Of a stretch of DNA of 64,000 nt, positions 9,167-18,043 are shown piece by piece. Position numbers and translations under genes: made by a program. The DNA is from an uncultured Chitinophaga sp. (GTDB lineage: Bacteria; Bacteroidota; Bacteroidia; Cytophagales; Cyclobacteriaceae): NCBI GenBank assembly GCA_902168205.1, contig CABHOK010000007.1:558001-622000 (forward strand), in the 5' to 3' direction. The notes below the pieces were generated by a model that was not told where the DNA came from, did not search any database, and saw nothing but the letters and a program-made list of their open reading frames with translations. How positions within the stretch are numbered: the first letter of the stretch is position 1; every line of letters begins with the position of its first letter.

Positions 9167-9274
9167 GTTGTTGACTTTTGTTTTTTGTTTGATGAAACAA
9201 AGGTCATACAACCACCGCGCGCATAAAGTACAGATATTACAGGACTTCCTATAAAATTGAAAGCTTGTCCTGCA

Positions 9275-10198
9275 TCAGAGTGTTTTCCGGAAAGCGTTCG
9301 GTGTAAGGCTTGTATACTTCTTGAAATAATTACTGAAGTGATTGGCTTCGCTGAAGCCCAACTGGAAGGCAACCTGTTTAATAGATATAGAGGAATTCTT
9401 TAATAGCGACTTGGCTTCTGCTATAGTTTTATCGGCAATCCAGGCACTGATTGTTTTACCCGTTTTTGTTTTAATAACATTGCTGAGATAATTAGGATTG
9501 AGACTCTGCAACCGGGCATAGTCCTGCACCTGGAAAACTATTTGCACTTTTCCTTCTCCGAGATCGCGGTAATGTTTCTCAAGATTCTCTTTGAATGTTT
9601 TTACGATCTGCGAGCTTCGGTTGCCTTCATATATAGGATTGTAGTCTGACCAGAAATACTCCTTGATCTTCAACAGCAGCACGACAAATAGATTACCAAT
9701 AATACGTTTTTTTAAAAGCGATGTGCCCTTGTATTCATTCAATATCTGCAGGTATAATTTTTCAAATTCGGCAAAGGCTTCAGCATCGAGTGTACGCGGG
9801 CGAACTGTCTCAGCCAGCAGGAATGGAAATTCTTCAAAGATCTCCGGATGGACATTCTCTTTTAAAAACGATTCACTGAACGTGATCAGGTAAAGCTCCT
9901 GTACACGAAACCATTCGAAAGCCTTCAGGTGTCCGGGGTTTGTAAAGTAGATCGTGCCGGGAACTGTCTCAAACGTCAGGTCGTCCGTTATATATTTCCC
10001 GTTCGCATCTTTTACAAAGACAAATGAAAAATAGCTCGGCCGATATACAGCCGATTTGAAAGGTGCCTGACGGTGAATCTCTGCCAGATTGTTAATCGTG
10101 AAATCAACCGACTGATCAATGGAACCAACGGGCAGTCCCAAATTCTTATAGGTCTCGTAAAGGCTGGGATAAGTCTGAAAGGCTGCGTTATCTGGCAT
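9275..10198 (-). CDS. AraC-family transcriptional regulator
   Basis: A 307-residue protein with an N-terminal cupin-like sensing region (about 20-190, including SYFSFVFVKDANGKYI and GTIYFTNPGHLKAFEW) and a C-terminal AraC DNA-binding domain (about 205-305). The DNA-binding part shows both helix-turn-helix units; the second is the typical SISIKQVAFQLGFSEANHF followed by FKKYTSLTPNAFRK. Regulators of this subtype in Bacteroidetes are commonly adjacent to SDR or other oxidoreductase genes that they control. Here the SDR genes lie immediately downstream on the same strand. The effector is unknown. Confidence 0.9.
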   Translation of the reverse strand: MPDNAAFQTYPSLYETYKNLGLPVGSIDQSVDFTINNLAEIHRQAPFKSAVYRPSYFSFVFVKDANGKYITDDLTFETVPGTIYFTNPGHLKAFEWFRVQELYLITFSESFLKENVHPEIFEEFPFLLAETVRPRTLDAEAFAEFEKLYLQILNEYKGTSLLKKRIIGNLFVVLLLKIKEYFWSDYNPIYEGNRSSQIVKTFKENLEKHYRDLGEGKVQIVFQVQDYARLQSLNPNYLSNVIKTKTGKTISAWIADKTIAEAKSLLKNSSISIKQVAFQLGFSEANHFSNYFKKYTSLTPNAFRKTL

Positions 10199-10321
10199 GG
10201 CACCAAGTAAACTTACTTCCTATAAATTCACAAGGTAAATTTAGCGAATGTCTCGTTAATCGGGCAACGAGATTTTCTATGAACGATTTACTAAGCTCCC
10301 TCCATGGTGTTAGTTAAACTA

Positions 10322-10347
10322 TATCCCTGAAAGTAATATCAGGGATA
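10322..10347 (-). terminator. Possible terminator hairpin after the ABC exporter gene
   Basis: Arms TATCCCTGA and TCAGGGATA pair perfectly over 9 bases around an 8-base loop, downstream of the minus-strand gene ending at 10404. There is no strong T-run after the stem, so it may be only an RNA-stabilising hairpin. Confidence 0.4.
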
Positions 10348-10403
10348 CAGCATAGATTTTAACGTACCGGCTTGGCCACACCAAAACCACATTTATCTCG
10401 GAG

Positions 10404-12170
10404 TTATACTTTAACAGCAACACGCTGCTCCACCGATTCTCCGATCTGCTGACGCCACATGGCGTAGTATAGTCCTTTTTCAAGAAGTAAATCTTCGTGT
10501 CTTCCGGATTCAACCACATTGCCTTTCTCCAATACATAGATCTTGTCAGCATGCATAATAGTAGACAGACGGTGCGCGATAAGAATGGTGATATGATTCT
10601 TAACCACTGATATGTCGCGAATAGTCTCGGTGATTTCTTCTTCCGTAATGGAGTCCAATGACGAAGTCGCTTCATCGAACACGAGTATATCCGGCTGGCG
10701 AAGCAGGGCACGTGCAATGGAAAGTCGCTGCTTCTCTCCTCCTGAAACCTTAACACCTCCTTCACCGATCACGGTGTCCAAACCTTTATCCGCACGATCC
10801 AGCAACGACTGGCATGCTGCTTTTTGCAATACCTGCATACACTCTTCATCGGTAGCATCAGGTCTTACAAATAACAGGTTTTCGCGAATGGTTCCTGAAA
10901 ATAATTGAGTGTCCTGTGTTACGAAGCCAATCTTTTCACGCAACTCATCCATATTAATAGATGTGCTGGATATACCGTTGTATAATACCTCGCCTTCCTT
11001 CGGTTGATAAAGTCCGACCAGGAGTTTTACCAATGTAGTTTTGCCCGAACCGGAAGGTCCAACAAAAGCAATAGTCTTACCGTTGCTTGCTTCAAATGAT
11101 ATATCATTCAGGGCATTCCGCGAGGCCGTCTGGTGACGGAAGCTTACACCTGAAAAACTTAAGTTATTGATTCTCCCCATCAGCACGGGATTCTCCGGTT
11201 TGGCTTCTTTCGGTAAATTCAGAATGCGATTAAAATTGATGAGCGATACTTCTGTTTCGCGGAAAGCGATGATCACGTTGCCAAGTTCCTGCAACGGAGT
11301 AAACAGGAAGAATGAGTAGAACAGAAACGTGAAATATTTACCGGCAGAGATCTCGTTATCAAAGATCAGCACCAGCAGAATGACTACCATCACACTGCGT
11401 ATAAAGTTGACCGTAGTGCCTTGCAGAAAACTCATGCCTCGTACATACTTTACTTTCTTCAACTCGAGACCGAGAATTTTATAGGTCGTATTATTAAGTC
11501 GATCAATCTCCTGTTTGGCAAGTCCCAGACTCTTTACCAACTCTATATTTCGCAACGACTCTGTTGTTGAGCCTGCGAGCGAAGTTGTTTCCTTTACTAT
11601 ATTTTTCTGAACCGTTTTTATCTTACGACTCAGTAACCAACTGGTAGCAGCAATGATTGGCACCGAAGCAAAATATACCAGTGTAACTTTATAACTTACC
11701 GTTAAGGAATATACCACCACAAAGATCATCGCTACCAGGCTTGAAAATAAAATACTGATAAACGAAGTGATAAACTTTTCAGAATCGGTTCGTACCTTCT
11801 GCAATATACCCAGTGTCTCACCGCTTCGCTGATCTTCAAAGGTCTGATACGGTAACTCGAGCGAATGCCGGATACCATCCGCATACATTTTCGCACCGAG
11901 CTTCTGCACCACGATGCTTGTAAAGTAGTCCTGCAGGTTCTTGGCGATGCGCGATACCATTGCGGCACCTACCGCCAATCCTACCAGGTACAGAATACCT
12001 TTTATAAACTCATCGCGACTTTGTGCATCGCGCTTCTCAATAAAATTGTCAACAATTTTTCCGGTTATGTGCGGATCGAGGAGCGAGAAAACCTGGCTGG
12101 TAGCAGCTAACAACAACGCAAGGGCAATAAGACCTTTATAGTTCCTGAGGTATGTAAAGAGTATTTTCAT
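10404..12170 (-). CDS. ABC exporter, permease-ATPase half-transporter (multidrug/lipid type)
   Basis: A 588-residue fused half-transporter. Residues about 1-320 are a six-helix ABC transmembrane domain (opening LALLLAATSQVFSLLDPHITGKIVD), and 340-575 the nucleotide-binding domain. All motifs are intact: Walker A GPSGSGKTTL, Q-loop VTQDTQLFSG, signature VSGGEKQRLSIARAL, Walker B ILVFDEATSSLD and H-loop LIAHRLST. It should work as a homodimer or with a paralogue, exporting lipids, drugs or peptides. It lies between an AraC gene and another SDR gene on the same strand. Its ATG overlaps the stop of an open, start-less frame (12167-12400) read in the same direction. Confidence 0.92.
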   Translation of the reverse strand: MKILFTYLRNYKGLIALALLLAATSQVFSLLDPHITGKIVDNFIEKRDAQSRDEFIKGILYLVGLAVGAAMVSRIAKNLQDYFTSIVVQKLGAKMYADGIRHSLELPYQTFEDQRSGETLGILQKVRTDSEKFITSFISILFSSLVAMIFVVVYSLTVSYKVTLVYFASVPIIAATSWLLSRKIKTVQKNIVKETTSLAGSTTESLRNIELVKSLGLAKQEIDRLNNTTYKILGLELKKVKYVRGMSFLQGTTVNFIRSVMVVILLVLIFDNEISAGKYFTFLFYSFFLFTPLQELGNVIIAFRETEVSLINFNRILNLPKEAKPENPVLMGRINNLSFSGVSFRHQTASRNALNDISFEASNGKTIAFVGPSGSGKTTLVKLLVGLYQPKEGEVLYNGISSTSINMDELREKIGFVTQDTQLFSGTIRENLLFVRPDATDEECMQVLQKAACQSLLDRADKGLDTVIGEGGVKVSGGEKQRLSIARALLRQPDILVFDEATSSLDSITEEEITETIRDISVVKNHITILIAHRLSTIMHADKIYVLEKGNVVESGRHEDLLLEKGLYYAMWRQQIGESVEQRVAVKV

Positions 12171-12399
12171 CCGGATTGGTGGTGAATAAAATGGACAATA
12201 TCAGCATCTGAACAAAGAAACGCATCAGTAGGTTCTGTTTTTAACCGATAAACTGATTTTTTTATGCCCATCCCCTTTCGCCAGCCGTCCGGCAGATCAT
12301 AAACGAACCGATGCTGCTTGTCACCATAGTATAGCCTGACCGTTAAAGATTTTTTAACAACGTTGTAAGTACCTGATACTATTTCAGATATACCCGCGT

Positions 12400-13146
12400 C
12401 TATCGTCCCCCCGAAACATCGAGTAACGTACCGGTAATATAGGATGCTTCATCAGACAACAGCCACAGAATTGCATTCGCCACTTCTTCGGGCTGACCTC
12501 CACGCTTCATGGGTGTAAACACTTTTACACGTTCAATACGATCAGGCTCGCCCGCTTTGGCATGTATATCAGTATAGATTATACCGGGACGCACTGCATT
12601 CACACGAATATTTTCTTCAGCAATTTCTTTGGCAAGCCCGAGTGTCATCGTATCAACAGCTCCCTTCGTAGCCGCGTAATCTATATACTCAAACGGTGCC
12701 CCGTACTTTGCTGCCATGGAAGATACATTCACGATACTGCCACCTGCACCGCCCTTTCGCGTAGACATGCGATTAACAGCTTCACGTGCACAGAGAAAAC
12801 TGCCCACAACATTCGTAGCAAAAACTTTATGCAAGCGCTCTGCTGACATCTCTGATAACTTCTGCTGCGGCTCAATGATACCCGCATTGTTTACAAGCGC
12901 TGTGATCATTCCGACTTCACGATCGATTGACTCAAACATGGATTTCACCTGAGTCTCATCCGAAACATCGGCCTGAAATATATAGGCTTCTCCTCCATCC
13001 TTTTCAATGGACGATGCCACCGCTTTTGCAGCGGCATGATTACGAAGGTAATTTATACATACGCAATAGCCTGCACGCGAAGCCAGCGTTGCTGTAACAG
13101 CACCTATACCGGTACTCGCACCGGTTATCAAAAGTATTTTTTTCAT
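12400..13146 (-). CDS. Short-chain dehydrogenase/reductase (glucose 1-dehydrogenase-like)
   Basis: A 248-residue classical SDR starting MKKILLITGASTGIG. It has VCINYLRNHAAA after beta-2, VNNAGIIEPQQ, the Ser in VNVSSMAAKYG, active-site YAATK (EYIDYAATKGAVD), then VRPGIIYTDIHA, PEEVANAILWLLSDEASYITGTLLDVSGGR. The C-terminal VSGGR is typical of glucose-1-dehydrogenase/3-ketoacyl reductase-like SDRs. The true substrate is open. It lies about 50 bases from a DinB-like gene on the same strand (ending 13196), with which it may be co-transcribed. Confidence 0.9.
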   Translation of the reverse strand: MKKILLITGASTGIGAVTATLASRAGYCVCINYLRNHAAAKAVASSIEKDGGEAYIFQADVSDETQVKSMFESIDREVGMITALVNNAGIIEPQQKLSEMSAERLHKVFATNVVGSFLCAREAVNRMSTRKGGAGGSIVNVSSMAAKYGAPFEYIDYAATKGAVDTMTLGLAKEIAEENIRVNAVRPGIIYTDIHAKAGEPDRIERVKVFTPMKRGGQPEEVANAILWLLSDEASYITGTLLDVSGGR

Positions 13147-13195
13147 TTACGGAATGGCGCAATTGCTATAAAGATTGAAAATAATAAAAATGGAA

Positions 13196-13723
13196 TCAGG
13201 ATTTAAGCACGCTTAGAAATTTGATCCACGGCCCCACGTCTTCCCGATAGTGCTTCGCCATTACACGGATAATCTGTGCTATATGTGTGAAGTCATGAAC
13301 AGTCCATGTTGATAGAAGCTGTGCGAGCGTTACTTCGCCAAACTCGGGATGTATACCGATTCTGCTCATATCAACCTCTCGTAGGTTCCTCGATTTGATT
13401 CGTGCAATATTTTGTGATCGCAGCTCTTTGAATTCGGTCAACAGTTGATCGAGTGATTTTCCTGCGTTCTCATCGATCTGTGCCGTGCGATTAACGGGCG
13501 CGAATCGCTTGCCACTCTCTTCTGAAATAATGATCTCAACACGAACAAGCCAATCTGTTTTTTCGAGATGAACAAGATGACCGATAACGTCACATGGAGT
13601 CCAGGTATCAGGGCCTTCATTCAGCGTTGTCCAATCTTTGCTGAGGTTTAACAACAATGCCTGCAGCACATCGGGTGTGCGCGAAAGGATCTCGAGTGAT
13701 TTGGCCAGTGTAAAATTCTCCAT
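13196..13723 (-). CDS. DinB/YfiT-family four-helix metal-binding protein
   Basis: A 175-residue DinB-like protein. The metal-ligand histidines are in place: DVIGHLVHLEKTDW in the second helix and TVHDFTHIAQIIRVMAKHY in the fourth, matching the H...HxxxH pattern of the DinB/YfiT fold. The N-terminal LEILSRTPDVLQALL and WTTLNEGPDTWTPCDVI (a W-S/T-xxD-V-xGHL segment) also fit. Members include thiol-dependent transferases such as bacillithiol S-transferase, but most are uncharacterised. It probably shares a transcript with the SDR gene at 12400-13146 just downstream. Divergent AraC gene at 13828 lies about 100 bases away. Confidence 0.82.
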   Translation of the reverse strand: MENFTLAKSLEILSRTPDVLQALLLNLSKDWTTLNEGPDTWTPCDVIGHLVHLEKTDWLVRVEIIISEESGKRFAPVNRTAQIDENAGKSLDQLLTEFKELRSQNIARIKSRNLREVDMSRIGIHPEFGEVTLAQLLSTWTVHDFTHIAQIIRVMAKHYREDVGPWIKFLSVLKS

Positions 13724-13827
13724 ACGTTGTTTATAGCTACAGAAGCTCGAAATATTAATTTTTTATTTCTAATATTCGCTGTAAAAAACGGCCAATCAGA
13801 AAAAGATCATTCATTTATCCTGCTGAC

Positions 13828-14658
13828 GTGGAATTACAAAAGATCAAGCCGAAACATTTATCGCAACAGATCAAGTATATCTATATACTTCGGTCACACG
13901 CCACGGAGATCATTCCGAAGCCTCACATGCTCATACCCGATGGGACATTCGAACTCATTCTGAATTTTGGTGATGCGGTGTATCATACCGATCAGCAACA
14001 GGAAGCAATACAAAGACCGACTGCGCTGCTGGCCGGAGGATTTCGGAAGCAGTTCAGTCTGCACTATGCCGGCCACATTCACATGATCGGTGTTGTCTTC
14101 AACCCGGTGTATCAAAATATGATCCTGAACGACCGGATGGATATATATAGTGCCTCGCTGATAAAGGCGGAGCAGGTCTTGGGCAACACACTCAACACAA
14201 TGATTGATCCGCTGCCTGACTTATCCAATACAGAACACCTGCGCGAGCACATTGAAAATTACTTTATGAAGTTCTTTACTGATCAGCACCAGGATGTGCA
14301 TACAGAAAATCTGCAAACTGCTATAGAGATGATTCAACGTTCAAAAGGAAATATAGACCTGTCGAAATTGTCATCGCGTGTATGCATGAGTACTCGCAAT
14401 TTCAGAAGAGTATTTACAGAAACCATAGGAATATCTCCGAAAGAATATATACGGATTATCCGTTCGAAAAATATACTGCACCTTACCAGGAAAGGAAAAT
14501 CAATTGAGGCGATGGCATTTGAACTGGGCTACTACGACCCTTCACATCTTATCCGGGATTTTAAAGAGATCAGTGGCACGACCCCACGAGGGTATGTGGA
14601 TCAACTTAACACTATTGACGAAAGCTTTATGCGGGTTAGCCAGTACGCTCGATTGTAG
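13828..14658 (+). CDS. AraC-family transcriptional regulator (GTG start)
   Basis: A 276-residue regulator that appears to start with GTG at 13828, since no in-frame ATG lies closer to the conserved N-terminus. The N-terminal domain (SATEIIPKPHMLIPDG-like region, LILNFGDAVYH, ALLAGGFRKQF) is the DUF6597-type sensor common in Bacteroidetes AraC proteins. The C-terminal domain (about 170-265) has IDLSKLSSRVCMSTRNFRRVFTETIG and the second helix-turn-helix SIEAMAFELGYYDPSHLIRDFKEISGTTPRGY. It is divergent from the DinB-SDR pair (13723), so the intergenic 100 bases likely hold its operator. Effector unknown. Confidence 0.88.
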   Translation: MELQKIKPKHLSQQIKYIYILRSHATEIIPKPHMLIPDGTFELILNFGDAVYHTDQQQEAIQRPTALLAGGFRKQFSLHYAGHIHMIGVVFNPVYQNMILNDRMDIYSASLIKAEQVLGNTLNTMIDPLPDLSNTEHLREHIENYFMKFFTDQHQDVHTENLQTAIEMIQRSKGNIDLSKLSSRVCMSTRNFRRVFTETIGISPKEYIRIIRSKNILHLTRKGKSIEAMAFELGYYDPSHLIRDFKEISGTTPRGYVDQLNTIDESFMRVSQYARL

Positions 14659-14757
14659 TATATATCAACTAAGTGAAGACAATATCTGTCGCAGCCGAAA
14701 GATTATATATCTATTACGACCGTTCCAAACTTGTCTGTCACTTGTTGAGAAGAATAC

Positions 14758-15501
14758 TTACGCTACCTGGTTCAATACCTTGAAGGCCTGCTCAGGCGAG
14801 GAAAGAAAAACTTTATAGAGATCGGCAGTCATGCCTACGTGAATTTCATATACATTATTCTGTATAGCCGTCAGCAACTGACTTGACACCTCAGACGAAG
14901 GCATTCCACGCGTTTCGCCTCCTATATCTTTTGCCATGTCGGTATTAACGAGTGGCGGCATCAATTCAAAAACTTTTACAGAAGTATTGGTAAGTGCACT
15001 TCGTAACACCTGTGTATAGGCATGCAACGCAGCTTTACTGGCCGAGTAGGTAGGAATAACAGTTCCGGCAGCAAACACCACAATGGAAGTTACATTTATG
15101 ATAGCCGCTGTTGGCTGGGCTTTCAATACCGGGAGAAGGTGCTCCGTTAATCGCACTACCGATAAGTAGTTGATCTCTATTTCTTCGTTGGCTATGCTAA
15201 AGGTATCACTTCCTTCGTGCAGATTATGGACGTGGGCAACACCGGCATTGTTCATGAGTACGCTGAGATCACTGAACTCATTTTTAATTCTTTTCGCGAG
15301 ACTTATGACGTCACTCTCCTTTGTAACATCACAACGGATCGGGGTAACATTTTTCAAAGCCTGCGATGCTTTCAATAATTTGTCTTCGTTTCTTCCGGTA
15401 ATGATTACGCGATTACCAAGTGCACTCAGAGACTTGGCTACTTCAAAGCCGATGCCGGAACCACCACCGGTAATCAGCACTGTTCTGTTTTCAATATTCA
15501 T
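14758..15501 (-). CDS. Short-chain dehydrogenase (DltE-like oxidoreductase)
   Basis: A 247-residue SDR starting MNIENRTVLITGGGSGIGFE. TGGGSGIG and VIITGRNEDKL (Arg after beta-2, NADP type) bind the cofactor; LMNNAGVAHVHNL, the Ser in INVTSIV, and the active-site YSASK follow. The C-terminal part (VFELMPPLVNTDMAKDIGG, GMPSSEVSSQLLTAI, EIHVGMTADLYKVFLSSPEQAF) matches the DltE/YvaG-type oxidoreductases rather than FabG. It lies 40 bases downstream of another SDR gene on the same strand, which itself is downstream of a TetR gene with flanking operators, so TetR control of both is likely. Confidence 0.88.
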   Translation of the reverse strand: MNIENRTVLITGGGSGIGFEVAKSLSALGNRVIITGRNEDKLLKASQALKNVTPIRCDVTKESDVISLAKRIKNEFSDLSVLMNNAGVAHVHNLHEGSDTFSIANEEIEINYLSVVRLTEHLLPVLKAQPTAAIINVTSIVVFAAGTVIPTYSASKAALHAYTQVLRSALTNTSVKVFELMPPLVNTDMAKDIGGETRGMPSSEVSSQLLTAIQNNVYEIHVGMTADLYKVFLSSPEQAFKVLNQVA

Positions 15502-15540
15502 TTGTATGTATAGGTATGTGTGAATTTTATAAAAGGTATA

Positions 15541-16401
15541 CTATGCATTTGCCGCTGCACGTTGGAAATCCGTGCTGGCGGAAATTTCTTCCCATGCTTT
15601 GATTTCGGTTTCTGTCTCTGCCATCTTTTCACGGAAGGAAGCAATCGCATCTTTACCGATGGGTAAATGAACCGGGGGATTGCTGCTGTTGGCTAAAGCG
15701 ATAATTACCTGCGCAAATTTTGCAGGGTCGCCAGGTTGATTGCCGTGTAGCTGATGCGCGAAATCTTTCAACTGGCCAACAGTAGAAGCATACGCCTCGA
15801 TAGAATTTTGTGATACTATATAAGAGTCGCTCGCGAGAAAATCGGTCGCGAATATACCCGGTGCAACAGACGTTACATGGATACCCAATGGCTTAACCTC
15901 TAATGCCAGCCCCTCCGATATACCTTCTACAGCAAACTTCGTTGACGCATAAATTCCGAAACCGGGAGCAGAAGCTTTGTAACCAAACAGGGATGAGAAG
16001 TTAATGATGTGACCAGCCTTGGCCTGTCGCATGTGTGGTAACAGCGCTCGCGTTACATGCAGGAGCCCAAACACATTTGTATTATACTGTTTGAATATAT
16101 CTTCATCCGTTGCTTCCTCAAATGCTCCGAGATAGCCATACCCGGCATTATTCACGAGGACATCTACCCGACCGAACGTTGCCAGTGCTTTCTGTACTCC
16201 TTCTTCTACGTGTTGCTTGCTGGTTACATCCAGCACAACTACCAACAGATCGCTACCCGCACCCAATGATGCTGTAAGTTGCTCTGCATTTTTTCGTACT
16301 GTGGCAACTACCTTATCACCAGCACGCAGCGCAGCTTTCGCAATTTCAAAACCGAAGCCTCTCGATGCCCCGGTGATAAACCATACTTTTTGCTTTTTCA
16401 T
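15541..16401 (-). CDS. Short-chain dehydrogenase (17beta-HSD-like SDR)
   Basis: A 286-residue SDR, longer than classical ones, starting MKKQKVWFITGASRGFGFEIA. It has TGASRGFG, VVATVRKNAEQL after beta-2, VNNAGYGYLGAFEE, Ser in INFSSLFGYK, active-site YASTK, and the extended C-terminal region (HGNQPGDPAKFAQVIIALAN and LPIGKDAIASFREKM) found in the SDR group annotated as 'oxidoreductase, SDR family NAD(P)-dependent', often next to TetR genes. A palindromic operator (16445-16466) lies immediately upstream of its start, between it and the TetR gene. It is probably repressed by that regulator. Confidence 0.9.
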   Translation of the reverse strand: MKKQKVWFITGASRGFGFEIAKAALRAGDKVVATVRKNAEQLTASLGAGSDLLVVVLDVTSKQHVEEGVQKALATFGRVDVLVNNAGYGYLGAFEEATDEDIFKQYNTNVFGLLHVTRALLPHMRQAKAGHIINFSSLFGYKASAPGFGIYASTKFAVEGISEGLALEVKPLGIHVTSVAPGIFATDFLASDSYIVSQNSIEAYASTVGQLKDFAHQLHGNQPGDPAKFAQVIIALANSSNPPVHLPIGKDAIASFREKMAETETEIKAWEEISASTDFQRAAANA

Positions 16402-16444
16402 TTGTTCCTAATTTTTGTGTTGAGACTTCTTGTTCTATCTATTA

Positions 16445-16466
16445 AAAATGACCGATCGGTCATTTT
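16445..16466. promoter_or_regulatory. TetR operator (22-bp palindrome)
   Basis: A perfect 22-base palindrome with core TGACCGATCGGTCA lies between the TetR gene (ends 16481) and the SDR start at 16401. The same 14-base core recurs at 17094-17107 ahead of the TetR gene. Palindromes of this kind are the usual sites of TetR-family repressors. Confidence 0.85.
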
Positions 16467-16480
16467 ATAATCAAAAAAAA

Positions 16481-17068
16481 TTACGCACTGTGATCTTCAA
16501 TTTCTTTCTTCAAACCGCGCGCAATCACTTTCATGGTTTTATTGTCACCTGCAATGCGCGACATCATGATGCCCCCTTCGATGGTCGCAAACATCCTGAT
16601 GGAAAACTCTTTGCCGTCCCAGTCTGCTTTAAACTCACCGTTGTCCTTTCCACTCTTTATTATAGAGTAGATCAGCTTAAGGCCCGTATCCATGAACGAA
16701 CATATTTTTTTACGAATCACCTGGTCCGTATCATCCGATTCCATTCCAAAATTCAACATGGGACATCCTCCTGCTAACAGCGGATTTACAGGATCCATAA
16801 AGAGATCGATATACGCCAGCAATTTTCCCTGCGCGGAAGCCGCTTTACCAAGCGCTGTCTCAATAGCTTTCCCCAGGCGCTCAATGTGATAATCAACAAC
16901 AGCGTGCGCCAGATCCTCTTTGTCTTCGAAGTGAACGTATAAACTCCCCTTGGCTAGCTTCGTAACTTCCAGGATATCACTCATTGAAGTTCCGGCCACG
17001 CCTTTTGTATTAAAGAGTGGGGCAGCTTTCGTGATAATCAGTTCCCGTGTGCGCTCAGCTTTTGTCAT
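16481..17068 (-). CDS. TetR/AcrR-family transcriptional repressor
   Basis: The ATG at 17068 (MTKAERTRELIITKAAPLF) gives 195 residues; a few more codons are open upstream. The N-terminal TetR helix-turn-helix reads GVAGTSMSDILEVTKLAKGSLYVHFEDKEDLAHAVVDYH. The C-terminal ligand-binding part includes GGCPMLNFGMESDDTD, the YcdC/AcrR-like TetR_C motif often seen with GGCP. Identical operator cores TGACCGATCGGTCA lie directly upstream (17094-17107) and between this gene and the SDR genes downstream (16448-16463). Inference: autoregulation plus control of the two SDR genes. It is a close relative in layout to the regulator at 57069-57650. Confidence 0.92.
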   Translation of the reverse strand: MTKAERTRELIITKAAPLFNTKGVAGTSMSDILEVTKLAKGSLYVHFEDKEDLAHAVVDYHIERLGKAIETALGKAASAQGKLLAYIDLFMDPVNPLLAGGCPMLNFGMESDDTDQVIRKKICSFMDTGLKLIYSIIKSGKDNGEFKADWDGKEFSIRMFATIEGGIMMSRIAGDNKTMKVIARGLKKEIEDHSA

Positions 17069-17090
17069 GGCTTCGTTTCGGCACAAATAT

Positions 17091-17110
17091 AAGTGACCGA
17101 TCGGTCATTT
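17091..17110. promoter_or_regulatory. TetR operator upstream of the tetR gene
   Basis: Core TGACCGATCGGTCA at 17094-17107 is a perfect 14-base palindrome, about 25 bases upstream of the TetR start codon (17068) on the minus strand. It matches the site at 16445-16466. Most likely the autoregulatory site. Confidence 0.82.
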
Positions 17111-18043
17111 TAACGATTGACCATAAAAAAAGATTCATGAGACACCTGAAATTTTCTCGTCATTGAATTGTGGACACTGTTCCGCCAACCATAAGACGAC
17201 TTTAAGACTGGTGTTGTAACAGCGTAAGGCACAGTAAGTAAGGAAAGCCCTGATGGTCCTTGTTTTCTTCACTGTAAGGATAAGGGATTCCCTGATAGTG
17301 CCCTGATATAGTTGTGTAAGGAAGCCCGATATATATATCAGGATATATAGCAAAGTATATATCAGAAAAGCCTTTTTAATCGCTTCATTTTCTAACAAAC
17401 ACGCTCCTTTTCATTAAAAAAATCTTTTTGCTCTGTAATTCTTCACGGCAAGTCGCGCGGGAAGCTTGTACTTTTTTTCTGATATATATACTTTTTTGAT
17501 TTTTATGTACACTACATGCTTCCGCACCAGTCAAGATGGACACATGTAATAAATGAAGTGGTGATGATAAGAAAATGAGACAGTGACCTGCGATGCATCG
17601 ATATCATCCACACGTTCACATGCAGTTGATACACTTTTTCGACAGACTCGTCAGTATATTTTGAATCTCAACCTTAACTGAAACAAAAAATTTAACATGT
17701 GTTCATGATAAACGTACGAACACTTTTTGTGTGACATCCCGAAGTAAAATTGAAAATACACATCGTTCACAGATGTTTCTCCTTTCACCGATCATATCGA
17801 CACATCTTCTATTTACTTCGGTATGTAATTAATGCTGAGCTGTCCAAATATAGTCTTCGCACATCTATACTTTGCCTCATCATTTCGCTTTGGGCAAAAA
17901 AGTAAACATAACTCTATCGCATGTAAGCCGGTGTAGATATGAAACAGAATTACCTTTTCGGGGCGCTATAGCTTTGCATCATCAAACTTTCAATCAGCAA
18001 GGTGCTGGTGGTTAAATAAAGTGGTAACAAACTATAACAAGTG
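17111..18043. other. Long AT-rich intergenic region with degenerate direct repeats
   Basis: About 930 bases with no gene I can support. A minus-strand frame at 17135-17398 (87 codons) lacks a family match and runs through repetitive sequence. At about 17230-17350 the plus strand repeats a degenerate unit GTAAGGA followed by CCTGAT: near 17238, 17274 and 17316, the last continuing into TATATATATC stretches. The remaining 640 bases lead to the T9SS-secreted protein gene and may hold its promoter and regulatory leader; I cannot place a firm promoter. The TATACTTTG at about 17867 partly resembles the Bacteroidetes -7 box. Confidence 0.5.

Noticed and set aside
17135-17398. 87-codon minus-strand frame
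   Set aside because: Lies in degenerate repeats and TATATA tracts; no homology and no plausible start context.
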